Source: Betaproteobacteria bacterium (GTDB lineage: Bacteria; Pseudomonadota; Gammaproteobacteria; Burkholderiales; SG8-39). From it: a stretch of 26,277 nucleotides of DNA. Each line of letters opens with the position of its first letter. The first letter of the stretch is position 1. Below, in pieces: positions 16,053-24,120 of the stretch. The notes beneath the pieces were generated by a model. It did not search any database and was not told the origin of the DNA. It saw only the letters and a program-made list of their open reading frames with translations. The stretch spans positions 1 to 26,277 of the forward strand of contig SHXF01000060.1 in NCBI GenBank assembly GCA_009693435.1, written 5' to 3'. The position numbers and the translations under genes were made by a program.

Positions 16053-16646
16053 ATGGCCTCGAATCAGGATCCGGTATCGAATTTCTATTTCGTCCGCCAC
16101 GGCGTGACCGAGCAGAACTTCCGCGGACTGCGCTGCGGCGGAGATGTCGATGTGCCGCTCACGGACATCGGTTGCGACCAGGCCTACCTGCTGGCAAAAC
16201 AGATCCAGAAAATGGGCATCGAGGTCGGCGTGATAGTCGCCGCCGATCTGATCCGCGCCCGCCAGACCGCCCTGATCATGAGCGGCGTGCTCGGCGGGTT
16301 GCCCATTGAATCCGACCCGCTGCTGAACGAGCGCCGCCTGGGCGAGTGGAACAACCAGCCGATCGCCGACACCGAAGCCCAGCTAGCGGCCAATGTCACG
16401 CCGCCGGGCGGGGAATCCGAGGCCGAATTTACCCAGCGCGTGGGTCGCGCCATAGAACACCTTCGATCGCGCCTCGAGCGCAAGCCGCTGGTCGTGAGCA
16501 GCAAAGGCGTGGGACGGATACTCAACACCCTGCTCGGCGGGCAGGGACGGCTGCAGGTGGCGAACGGGGAGGTGGTCGAATTCGCGCTGACTCGATCCGA
16601 GGCGGGACAGCAAATTCTGGTTCTGAACCGACCGCACCAGGTCTGA
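16053..16646 (+). CDS. Histidine-phosphatase-fold protein lacking the second catalytic His
   Basis: The 197-residue protein has the phosphoglycerate-mutase-like signature FVRHG (Arg15, His16), the phosphate-binding RARQTA (68-73) and the acid in LNERRLGEW (Glu93). The second His of the family, in V-S-H-G-G-V-x-R, is absent: the segment reads VVSSKGVGRIL (147-157), with Ser150 or Lys151 in its place. First-step phosphorylation of His16 could still occur, but turnover may be poor; it may act as a binding or regulatory protein. The ATG at 16053 follows a gap of about 160 bases after the SDR gene. The alpha/beta hydrolase gene converges on it. Confidence 0.85.
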   Translation: MASNQDPVSNFYFVRHGVTEQNFRGLRCGGDVDVPLTDIGCDQAYLLAKQIQKMGIEVGVIVAADLIRARQTALIMSGVLGGLPIESDPLLNERRLGEWNNQPIADTEAQLAANVTPPGGESEAEFTQRVGRAIEHLRSRLERKPLVVSSKGVGRILNTLLGGQGRLQVANGEVVEFALTRSEAGQQILVLNRPHQV

Positions 16647-16688
16647 TCTGCCGGGCGCCGCTCGTCTCGCAGGACTGAGCCGGCGCCG

Positions 16689-17903
16689 TTAACCCGGAAT
16701 GCGCGAAACCGGCCGCCTCAAGCTGCTCGCGGGTGGGGCGTGGGGTTCCGGTTCCCTATCGCGGCCGGGCTCTTGCGTCCCCTGCTCCTGACTCTTGCTG
16801 GATTGCACCGGCACTGAAGCCGGCTCCTCTGCGTTTTCGCGCAGCGGATGATGCAGCACCGACCACTCTTCGGCGGTCCGCCCGCCGTGCAGCAGCCACT
16901 GCAGCACCAGCCACGTCTGATTGCGATCGGACAGCACCGGTGTATGGCCCGTATCCGGCACATGCATGACAGTGAGGGTCTTGGTCTGCTTCATTCTGGC
17001 GATGGTATGCGGCAACAGCGCGTCGGACAGCATGCCGTGTATCAGCATGATGGGGCAGCGGATCATCGCCCATAGCTCCCACTGGCGCAGGCTCAGTTGC
17101 GCGTCGCGGCGATACGCCTGCAGGGCGCGCACATCGTGCCGATAGACGCGGCCGCCGTCTTCGTCGGACCAGCGCGTCTGGTGAAAAGTGATGTTGAAGC
17201 GGATGTCGTCGCTGATCGGCCCGTCGTTCTTCTGCGAAGCGCCGACGCGGCGCAGCAGATCCGCGGGATGGCGGAACACGTAATGGCGCGCCAGCGTCTC
17301 CGAGCGCCGCTTGCGCCGCTTGCTGGGAATGAACGGTCCGATGTCGTTCAGGATGAGGCGGCTGACGAGCCTGGGATGCCTTGCCGCCAGTTCGATCGCG
17401 GCGCTGCCGCCGAGAGAAGAGCCGAGCACGATCACCGGGCCGGTGCCCAGGTGCATGATCAGCTGGCGCAGTTGCTCCACATAAGTCGCAAGCGAGTAGT
17501 CGCGCTCGTCGGCCATCCAGCCGGACAGGCCGCGGCCGACCCAGTCCATGCACACCACCCGAAAAGGCCCGTGCAGGTCCGCAGCGAGATAGTTGAAACG
17601 CATCGCGCTGTTCGCAACGCCGCCGCAGCACACCAGTGTGGGCAGGCCCGGGGCGCCCCAGTCCGTATAGGCGACCCGGACGTTGTAGGGCTTTCTGAAG
17701 CGTCGCGATACCTGCTGCAGTCGCGTCGGATGCACGTATTCGAAATAGCGCAAGGTGAAAAGCGAGTGGAATCGTCCGACGATGCGCGTCGCCATTTCAA
17801 GGTATTCGTCCCACGTGTTGAGCACATGGCGACGCCCCGGAATGGGCGGTTCCCAGTCCGGCCGGATCGCGGGCCGGCGATTATCCTGCGACACGCCGCT
17901 CAC
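16689..17903 (-). CDS. Alpha/beta hydrolase
   Basis: The 404-residue protein has an alpha/beta hydrolase core: oxyanion region VCCGGVANS, the nucleophile elbow GSSLGG (Ser163), the acid Asp294 in GMLSDALLP and the catalytic His320 in DTGHTPVL. The core is preceded by about 75 residues and followed by a roughly 65-residue polar, Glu/Pro/Ser-rich tail that looks disordered. Substrate unknown (esterase, lipase or C-C hydrolase type). The GTG at 17901-17903 gives the longest frame; its ribosome site is weak, and the first 20 or so residues are uncertain. It lies 57 bases downstream of the kinase gene on the same strand and may share its transcript. Confidence 0.87.
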   Translation of the reverse strand: MSGVSQDNRRPAIRPDWEPPIPGRRHVLNTWDEYLEMATRIVGRFHSLFTLRYFEYVHPTRLQQVSRRFRKPYNVRVAYTDWGAPGLPTLVCCGGVANSAMRFNYLAADLHGPFRVVCMDWVGRGLSGWMADERDYSLATYVEQLRQLIMHLGTGPVIVLGSSLGGSAAIELAARHPRLVSRLILNDIGPFIPSKRRKRRSETLARHYVFRHPADLLRRVGASQKNDGPISDDIRFNITFHQTRWSDEDGGRVYRHDVRALQAYRRDAQLSLRQWELWAMIRCPIMLIHGMLSDALLPHTIARMKQTKTLTVMHVPDTGHTPVLSDRNQTWLVLQWLLHGGRTAEEWSVLHHPLRENAEEPASVPVQSSKSQEQGTQEPGRDREPEPHAPPASSLRRPVSRIPG

Positions 17904-17960
17904 CCGACCGAGCGCGGACAGTTGCCCCGGTCCGGCCTACCGCATGGATGCTTCCGCGCA

Positions 17961-20900
17961 TTACTCTGCTTTGGCGGCATCCGCAGGCGCGCGCTTGCCC
18001 AGGCTGCTGCGCTCGCGTTCGCGCTGCCGCAACACGTCTATCATCACGTTGAAGGTTCGCGACAGCTGCCCGATCTCGTCGTTGCTGGTCACCTTCATGG
18101 TGGCCTTGTCGTAGTCGCCGCTCTTCAGCGCGTGCGCGGCGCCGTTCAGGTCCTCGATCGGCTTGACGATGCTGCGCGCGAACAGCATTGCGAACAACAG
18201 GAATATCGCCCCCACCAGCACCACGATATACAGGACGTTCTCGAAAAGCTGATCGAGCGGCCGGGAGAAAGCCTCGCGCGATTCGCTCGCCGCGACCACC
18301 CAATCGGTGCCCTTAACCGGGGAATAGCCCGCAATCTCCGCCTGGCCGGACAGGGCGGATTGGTAGACCACGTTGCCCGGGCGCGCCGCTCTGACGATGG
18401 CCCTGGACAATTCAGGCATGGCGACCGTCTCGATCTTGTCGCGCCTGAAGCGCTGGTCGTCGATGATTTCCTTCAGTATCTCGGGCTTCAGCGAAGCGAT
18501 GGCCGAGAAGCGGCGCCTGGGATCGGGATGATAAATCAGTATGCCGTCCTCATCGACCATCAGCGCCAGGCGCTCGTTGCCCACCCGCGCCTGTTCGAGT
18601 ATGGTCTCGATCGGCTTGGCGAGCAGCCGGATAACCACCGCGCCGATGACCCGGTCATCGGCGCCGGCGCGCACCGGATGGGAAAAGAACACCCCGTTGG
18701 CGCCTGCCACCGCGCCGACGATGATGGTCGTGATGAATGGCTTGCCGGTCATCGCCACCTGGAAATACTCGCGAAACTTGAAATTTCGCCCCTGCACCTG
18801 CGGATCGCTGGCGACCTTGGCGTTGCCCTCGGCATCGAACACCATGACCAGTTGCAGATCCGTATTGGCCTTGAGCAAGGCGCCCAGCTTGGAGCGCAGC
18901 AACACTGCTCCGGGCTCCGTGGGCGCCACCAGATAGGAAACGAAGTCGCGGTCGGTGCCGATGTAGTTCGCCAGCTTGCCTGTGTCATCGAGCAGTTGCG
19001 ACACCCGGCCGCTCAGACTTTGCGCGAGTTGCTCGAGGTTCTTCAGTTCCCCCTGCGACACCCGCTCGACGCTTCCCGACCAGTTGTAATAAGCCGTGAT
19101 CAGCATCGGAAACAGCGCCGTCGACACCATCGCCAGGGTCATCTTCAATGCGATCGGCCACGAAGCAGGCCGGAACAGCGTGCGCCCCCACTTGCGCAGG
19201 CGTGCTTTCATCAGACGCGGCGAGGTCAGCACTTTTGCCCAGCTGTCTTCGACTTTGATGCCTTCGTCGGCATCGCCGCCCGCGGCAAGCGCCTGTACCA
19301 GGCCGAGCGCGGAGGCATGCGCGCCAAACAGCGCTTCGGCGAATTGCTGCACGTCCTGCGGGCGGTCTTCGGGCTGCGGCTTCAGGGCCCAGTCGATGGC
19401 ACGCAGGAATTCCGGACTGAAGCGGCCCTTTGCCGCGTCGACTGCGGGTTCCATCCGGTCCTCTCCGGTACGGTGTGTCGCCTCGGGGGGTTTGGTGCCT
19501 GCAACCATCCAGTAAAGCGTCGCGCCGAGCGCATAGAGGTCTGTCCACGGCCCCTGGTTTCCGCCGAAGTACTGTTCGATCGGTCCGTAACCGGGCGTGA
19601 CGATGTTCGCCAGTTCAACTTCCTTCGCGGCTGCCTGCCTTGCCGCCCCGAAGTCGAGCAGCACCAGGCTGCCGTCCTCGTCACGGACATAGATGTTGTC
19701 GGGCTTAATGTCGCGGTGCAGGATGCCGGAGCGATGCACCACGCCCAGGCCGTCGAGCAGCGGCAGCAACAAATTGAGCAGATCGCGTTCGGCGATGTCG
19801 GAATGCTTGCGCCACCAGTTCTTCAGCGATTCGCCGCGCTCGTACTCCAGGACCATGTAGGCGGTGGTGTTCGCCTCGAAGAAGCGCGCCACCCGCACGA
19901 TATTGGGATGGCGGAACGTGGCGAGAGTCCGTGCTTCGATCAGGAACGAGTCCAGCCCGTACTGATAAAACTCCTGATCCTCGGCGCTACGCGGGGAAAC
20001 CGATTTGCTGGAATCGCGAAGGGCGAACTGCTCCGGCAGGTATTCCTTGACCGCCACCTTGGCGTTCAGATTCACGTCGGTGGCAAGGTAGGTGATGCCA
20101 AATCCGCCCTGGCCGAGAAACCGATCGATGCGGTACTCCTGCAGTCGATAACCCAGCGGCAGCGCCAGCGCGCCATCAACGCCGGCTGATGCCGCGTGCG
20201 GCGCCTCCGTTGCGGGCGCCTTGTTGGCGGCAGCGGCGCTGCCTGTTCCTGCTCGCCCCAGCGGAGAATTCGGGTCCGCCTGCGTCTTGTCGCCGCCGGC
20301 AGTGGCTGCCGTGGCCGGGCGGTTGAAATTCGGGTCCACCTGGGTTCTGTCGCCAGCCGCCGCCGCAGCGGCAGCAGCAGCCGAAGCAGGACGATTGAAG
20401 TTCGGGTCGACCTGCGTCTTGTCGCTCGCGGGCGGAGCCGGCGCACGCGTACGATGCATCGGTGAATTGGGATCGATCTGCGTCCTGTCGGATGCTGCCG
20501 CAGCGTTGGGCGCGACGGCCGGCGCCGGACGTGCCGCAGCGGCGGCAGCGGCTGCTGTGGCGGCCCTCTGTCGATGCAGCGGGGAGTTCGGGTCGATCTG
20601 TGTCTTGTCCGAGGCCGGCGGGGCTTTTGCGGGCGGCGCGGCAGTGCCAGGCGCGGGTGGTCGCGGCGGCGCTACAGCGGCTGGCGCAGCGGCGGCTGGC
20701 GCTACAGCGGCTGGCGCAGCGGCACCGGGCGCAGCCGCAACGGGCGCAGCGGCCTTGGCCGGACTCGAAGTCGGAGCACCCGCCACCGGCTTGCGATGAA
20801 TCGGTGAATTGGGATCCAGGACAGTCTTGTCGTTGTCGGCAGCGCTGGGGGAGCCCGGCTCGGCTTTCCCGAAAGAACGGATGTCATCGTTGGTGGCCAT
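17961..20900 (-). CDS. Membrane Ser/Thr protein kinase with repeat tail, Cache sensor and HAMP
   Basis: The 979-residue protein has four parts. Residues 1-245 are Ala/Pro-rich and disordered, with six copies of D-[KR]-T-x-x-D-P-N (Thr26, 100, 140, 162, 186, 205). Residues about 255-525 are a Hanks-type kinase: G-x-GG-x-G at 263-268, Lys285 in VAVKE, HRDIKPDN (395-402), DFG (416-418) and PIE (440-442), so it should be active. A transmembrane helix (about 582-604) leads to a periplasmic Cache-type sensor (about 605-885) with HPD and YSPVKGTDW features. A second helix (about 888-908) is followed by a HAMP domain (909-960) and a short tail. GGAGG (20907-20911) lies six bases before the ATG. It is divergent from the sensor/transporter genes. 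Confidence 0.93.
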   Translation of the reverse strand: MATNDDIRSFGKAEPGSPSAADNDKTVLDPNSPIHRKPVAGAPTSSPAKAAAPVAAAPGAAAPAAVAPAAAAPAAVAPPRPPAPGTAAPPAKAPPASDKTQIDPNSPLHRQRAATAAAAAAAARPAPAVAPNAAAASDRTQIDPNSPMHRTRAPAPPASDKTQVDPNFNRPASAAAAAAAAAGDRTQVDPNFNRPATAATAGGDKTQADPNSPLGRAGTGSAAAANKAPATEAPHAASAGVDGALALPLGYRLQEYRIDRFLGQGGFGITYLATDVNLNAKVAVKEYLPEQFALRDSSKSVSPRSAEDQEFYQYGLDSFLIEARTLATFRHPNIVRVARFFEANTTAYMVLEYERGESLKNWWRKHSDIAERDLLNLLLPLLDGLGVVHRSGILHRDIKPDNIYVRDEDGSLVLLDFGAARQAAAKEVELANIVTPGYGPIEQYFGGNQGPWTDLYALGATLYWMVAGTKPPEATHRTGEDRMEPAVDAAKGRFSPEFLRAIDWALKPQPEDRPQDVQQFAEALFGAHASALGLVQALAAGGDADEGIKVEDSWAKVLTSPRLMKARLRKWGRTLFRPASWPIALKMTLAMVSTALFPMLITAYYNWSGSVERVSQGELKNLEQLAQSLSGRVSQLLDDTGKLANYIGTDRDFVSYLVAPTEPGAVLLRSKLGALLKANTDLQLVMVFDAEGNAKVASDPQVQGRNFKFREYFQVAMTGKPFITTIIVGAVAGANGVFFSHPVRAGADDRVIGAVVIRLLAKPIETILEQARVGNERLALMVDEDGILIYHPDPRRRFSAIASLKPEILKEIIDDQRFRRDKIETVAMPELSRAIVRAARPGNVVYQSALSGQAEIAGYSPVKGTDWVVAASESREAFSRPLDQLFENVLYIVVLVGAIFLLFAMLFARSIVKPIEDLNGAAHALKSGDYDKATMKVTSNDEIGQLSRTFNVMIDVLRQRERERSSLGKRAPADAAKAE
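20287..20831 (-). repeat. Six T-x-x-D peptide repeats in the kinase tail
   Basis: The coding DNA for the kinase N-terminus contains six related segments encoding DKTVLDPN, DKTQIDPN, DRTQIDPN, DKTQVDPN, DRTQVDPN and DKTQADPN, separated by Ala/Pro-rich spacers of uneven length. Four copies continue with SP-(I/L/M)-(H/G)-R and two with FNRPA. The motif is conserved while the spacers are not, which points to selection on the short peptide. Confidence 0.9.
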
Positions 20901-21256
20901 ACTCTGCCTCCCTGGCAGCCACGAAGTGGAGCTGCAACCCTACCACAAAAAAGGCATTAAATGAAACCAGAATCACTGCAATCACAGGGACTTAGAGGAA
21001 ATTCTTAGAATTGCCGAGAACTGCATGCTATATTCTGCGCCGGGCCTCGATTTTTCGGATGCCCGCCAATGGAAATACTCAATGGATTTTCTGACAAACC
21101 GTCAGCCATTTGAAGTAGCTCGAGACAACAAATCCATCATTCGCCTACCGCAGATAAGTTCGAACACAGACGCTACGGACGCGGGTCGGCAGTGGTACCG
21201 GAAATTTTTGACTAAGGTCGGAAACGCCTGCCCTCGGCGGCTTTCCGAGTTGACTG
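20901..21256. promoter_or_regulatory. Divergent regulatory region of the sensory cluster
   Basis: This 356-base gap separates the kinase from the plus-strand sensor gene and is more AT-rich than its surroundings. It should hold promoters for both sides. A possible plus-strand promoter is TTAGAA (21005-21010), 18 bases, then TATATT (21029-21034), but no clear operator is visible. I see no protein-like frame in it. Confidence 0.3.
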
Positions 21257-22015
21257 ATGCAGACGACGCGCAGCCGATTTGTGTTGGTCGCCCTGGTGGC
21301 GTGTATTTTTGCCGTCGTCATGGCGGTCTTCCTCAATTACTTCAAATACAAAACCACGATTACGCAGATCGTGCAGTCGCGCATCCTGGTCATCGGGGCC
21401 GGCATAGAAAACAGCGTGCAGAGTTCGCTCGGGCTCGGCATGTCCTTCGCCGAACTGGGCACCCTGACCGGCTTGATGGAACGCGAAAAACTGGCTGATC
21501 CGCTGATTCGCAGCATCGTCGTATTCGATTCCACCGGTCGCATCCTGTACAGCACCGACCAGCCACAGGTCGGCAAGGATGTTCCCCCCCCCTGGATCCA
21601 GGCGGCGTCGCTCAGCAAGCGCGAGTGGCATGTCGATGAACAGGCCCAGGGCGTCGCCGGCATCGTGCTGAGAAACAACTTCGATCTGCCAGTCGGCTAT
21701 CTGGCGCTGCGCTATTCGCGCGATCAGTTGCTCGCAAACATCGGCGCAATGGGCGGCCGCCTGCTGCTGGTCGCGGGCGGCGTATTCGCCGTGGTGGGGT
21801 TGCTGCTGTCCTTGGCGCTCATCGTCGTGTTGCGCCGTTTCGAACGCGACGCTGCGGCCATGGAAAACGGTGTCAGGAACCTCGATACCCGCGTCTCCGC
21901 CGGCAGTGCCGGGTTCTCCACGGCGGTGGAGCAATTGCGCGAAGCGATCGGCAGTGCCGAAGCCGGAATCCGCGATGTGCAGAAGAAGCTCGACATGCGC
22001 CAGGCAAAAACCTGA
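21257..22015 (+). CDS. Two-helix membrane sensor protein without output domain
   Basis: The 252-residue protein has a transmembrane helix at about 8-27, a periplasmic region (28-167) with the sensor-like strand pattern IRSIVVFDSTGRILYSTD (85-101), a second helix (168-192), and a cytoplasmic tail (193-252) predicted to be a coiled coil with many Glu, Ala and Arg. The layout is that of a single-Cache receptor, but no kinase, cyclase or methyl-accepting region follows. It may partner the next protein, whose sensor part is similar in design, or the divergent kinase. The ATG at 21257 directly precedes the hydrophobic segment; the ribosome site is weak. Ten bases separate it from the next gene. Confidence 0.75.
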   Translation: MQTTRSRFVLVALVACIFAVVMAVFLNYFKYKTTITQIVQSRILVIGAGIENSVQSSLGLGMSFAELGTLTGLMEREKLADPLIRSIVVFDSTGRILYSTDQPQVGKDVPPPWIQAASLSKREWHVDEQAQGVAGIVLRNNFDLPVGYLALRYSRDQLLANIGAMGGRLLLVAGGVFAVVGLLLSLALIVVLRRFERDAAAMENGVRNLDTRVSAGSAGFSTAVEQLREAIGSAEAGIRDVQKKLDMRQAKT

Positions 22016-22025
22016 GCGCGCCGGC

Positions 22026-24116
22026 ATGAACACCGCCTACCTGAAACGCATCTACTGGCAGCTCACGGGCCTGACCATGGCCGCCATGATCCTCGCTCTC
22101 GCCGCAATTTCGGTCATTGCGCACGAAGAATTCGAAGACCAGCTGGTTCCGGAGATGGCGAAGAAAGCCACCACCGTCGGCGCATCGGTGCGCTCCCTGG
22201 TGCAGAAGGCAACCGGCTACGGGCTCGACTATCGCGCGCTGTACGGCGTGGAAAGCACGTTTGAGGAGGTGCGCAGCGAAAACCCGGAATTCGCCTATCT
22301 GGCGATGACGGACGAACTCGGGCGCGTGCTCTACCAATACGGCAGCCCGCCTCCCGGCGCGGCGGCGCATTTCGCCAGCGCCGAGGTGCTGCGCGCCCAG
22401 ACGTCGGCAGGCAGCACGTTGCAACCGAAGCTGCTCGATACGCAATACATGGTCTCGCTGCCGCTCGGCACCCCCGACAAGCCTCTCGGCCTGATGCACA
22501 TAGGCATCGACCAGAATTTCGTCCAGCACATCATGCTGGAGGCGGGACTGGACATCGTGGTGGTGCTGATCGTCGCGCTTTTCTTCACCTTGGAACTGCT
22601 GCATTTCATCGCGGGCGGCCGGCTGGAAGCCGGTTTCGCGGCATTTTCCGGCGCAGTGGAGAGCATACGCGGCGGCGATTTGAGGATGCGGCCGAAGACG
22701 GCGGCCACCGATGAAGTGGGACGCGTGCTCGGCCTGGTAGGCGATGCACTGACCAAGCTGAACGAGCGCTATCAGAAGCTGGATGCCGATTTGAAAAAGC
22801 GCATCGCCGCGGCCGACACTGAAAGCCGCGCCCAGCTGGGCCCCGCCATGGAGGCGTTCGATGCACTCGGCAAGCGCTTCCAGTTCGGCACCGTGCAGGT
22901 TACCGGCGAGGACCCCGGAGCTCTCGCCAAAATCCGCGCGCCGCTGTTCATGTTCATCCTCGCCGAGGAACTGACGCGTTCATTCCTGCCCTCCTATATC
23001 GGCCAGATGCTGGTGCCCGTGCCGGGACTGTCTCCGCAGATTGTCATCGGCCTGCCGATCGCCTTGTTCATGCTGATCGTCGCCGTGGGACAACCGTTCC
23101 TCGGCGCCTGGAGCGAGCGCATCGGCCGCCGCCGCGCCATGCTGACCGGCGCGCTGTTCGGCACCATCGGTTTCGCGGCCACCGCCTTTGCCCACAATCT
23201 GCTCGACCTGCTGCTGTGGCGCGCGATCTGCGCGCTCGGCTACGGCATGGTGTTCGTCGCCGCGCAGGGATACGTGCTGGACCACACCGGACCGAAAAAC
23301 CGCACTCAGGGGTTTGCACTGTTCGTCGGCGCGATCATGGTTGCCACCATCTGCGGGCCGTCGATCGGCGGCATACTCGCGGACAACGTCGGCTACCGTC
23401 TTTCGTTCATCCTGTCGGCGGTGCTGTGCGCCTTGTCGGTATTCGCGATGCGCGTTCTGCCGGGCGCCGAAGGCCGCGGCAACGCACCGCGTGCCGAGCG
23501 CCCGCCGACCTTGTCCGATTTCGGCAGGCTGCTGATCAATCGCCGCTTCATGACCCTGTCCGGGCTCGCCGCAGTGCCGGCGAAAATAATTCTCACCGGC
23601 GTCTGCTTCTACCTCGTGCCGCTCTATATCGTCTCCATCGGCAGCACCCAGTCGATGGCAGGACGCATGCTGATGGTGTACGCGGTGATGATGGTGCTGA
23701 TCGTGCCGGTGGCGGCGCGCTATGCCGACCGGATCGAGCGGCGCGACCTGCTGGTGGCGGCCGGACTGTGCCTGTCCGGCCTGGGCGGGTTCCTGCTGCT
23801 GCTCAGCGACAATTTCCTGATGGTGTTTGGCGTGGTGTTCCTGCTCGGACTGGGTCAGTCGATATCGATTGCCGTGCAGGGCACCCTGGTCAGTGAACTG
23901 TGCCGCGACGAGATCAGGGAGTTCGGCGATGGTTCGGTATACGGGACTTATCGCCTACTGGAACGCCTGGGCAATGTGGCCGGTCCGCTGCTGGCCGGCG
24001 CGCTGGTCGTGCGCTACGGTTACCAGAACGCATTCATCGGCATCAGTGCTCTGGTGGTCGCCTGCGGCGTGCTGTTCGCCATCTCCATCAGCACCTACCG
24101 TCGCGCAGCCGCATAG
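22026..24116 (+). CDS. Sensor-HAMP module fused to an MFS transporter
   Basis: The 696-residue protein starts with a helix (about 12-32), a periplasmic sensor region (33-172) containing FAYLAMTDELGRVLYQYG and MVSLPLGTPDKPLGLMHIGID, a second helix (173-195), a HAMP-like segment (196-250; GGDLRMRPKTAATDEVGRV) and a helical linker (250-300). A complete major facilitator transporter follows (about 304-690) with motif A GAWSERIGRRRAM (360-372) and about twelve hydrophobic segments. The frame is continuous with no internal ribosome site needed, so the fusion appears real. The substrate is not readable. The ATG at 22026 was chosen because the earlier in-frame GTG would overlap the previous gene in a non-protein-like stretch. 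The binding-protein gene follows 4 bases later. Confidence 0.9.
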   Translation: MNTAYLKRIYWQLTGLTMAAMILALAAISVIAHEEFEDQLVPEMAKKATTVGASVRSLVQKATGYGLDYRALYGVESTFEEVRSENPEFAYLAMTDELGRVLYQYGSPPPGAAAHFASAEVLRAQTSAGSTLQPKLLDTQYMVSLPLGTPDKPLGLMHIGIDQNFVQHIMLEAGLDIVVVLIVALFFTLELLHFIAGGRLEAGFAAFSGAVESIRGGDLRMRPKTAATDEVGRVLGLVGDALTKLNERYQKLDADLKKRIAAADTESRAQLGPAMEAFDALGKRFQFGTVQVTGEDPGALAKIRAPLFMFILAEELTRSFLPSYIGQMLVPVPGLSPQIVIGLPIALFMLIVAVGQPFLGAWSERIGRRRAMLTGALFGTIGFAATAFAHNLLDLLLWRAICALGYGMVFVAAQGYVLDHTGPKNRTQGFALFVGAIMVATICGPSIGGILADNVGYRLSFILSAVLCALSVFAMRVLPGAEGRGNAPRAERPPTLSDFGRLLINRRFMTLSGLAAVPAKIILTGVCFYLVPLYIVSIGSTQSMAGRMLMVYAVMMVLIVPVAARYADRIERRDLLVAAGLCLSGLGGFLLLLSDNFLMVFGVVFLLGLGQSISIAVQGTLVSELCRDEIREFGDGSVYGTYRLLERLGNVAGPLLAGALVVRYGYQNAFIGISALVVACGVLFAISISTYRRAAA

Positions 24117-24120
24117 GCGA

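Noticed and set aside
16647..16688. Possible terminator between the converging phosphatase and hydrolase genes
   Set aside because: The GC-rich inverted segments pair imperfectly and no U-run follows on either strand.
17097..20189. 1030-codon open frame on the plus strand opposite the kinase
   Set aside because: It is antisense to a protein with clear kinase, Cache and HAMP motifs; its translation is His/Arg/Gln-rich without any family pattern, as expected in GC-rich DNA.
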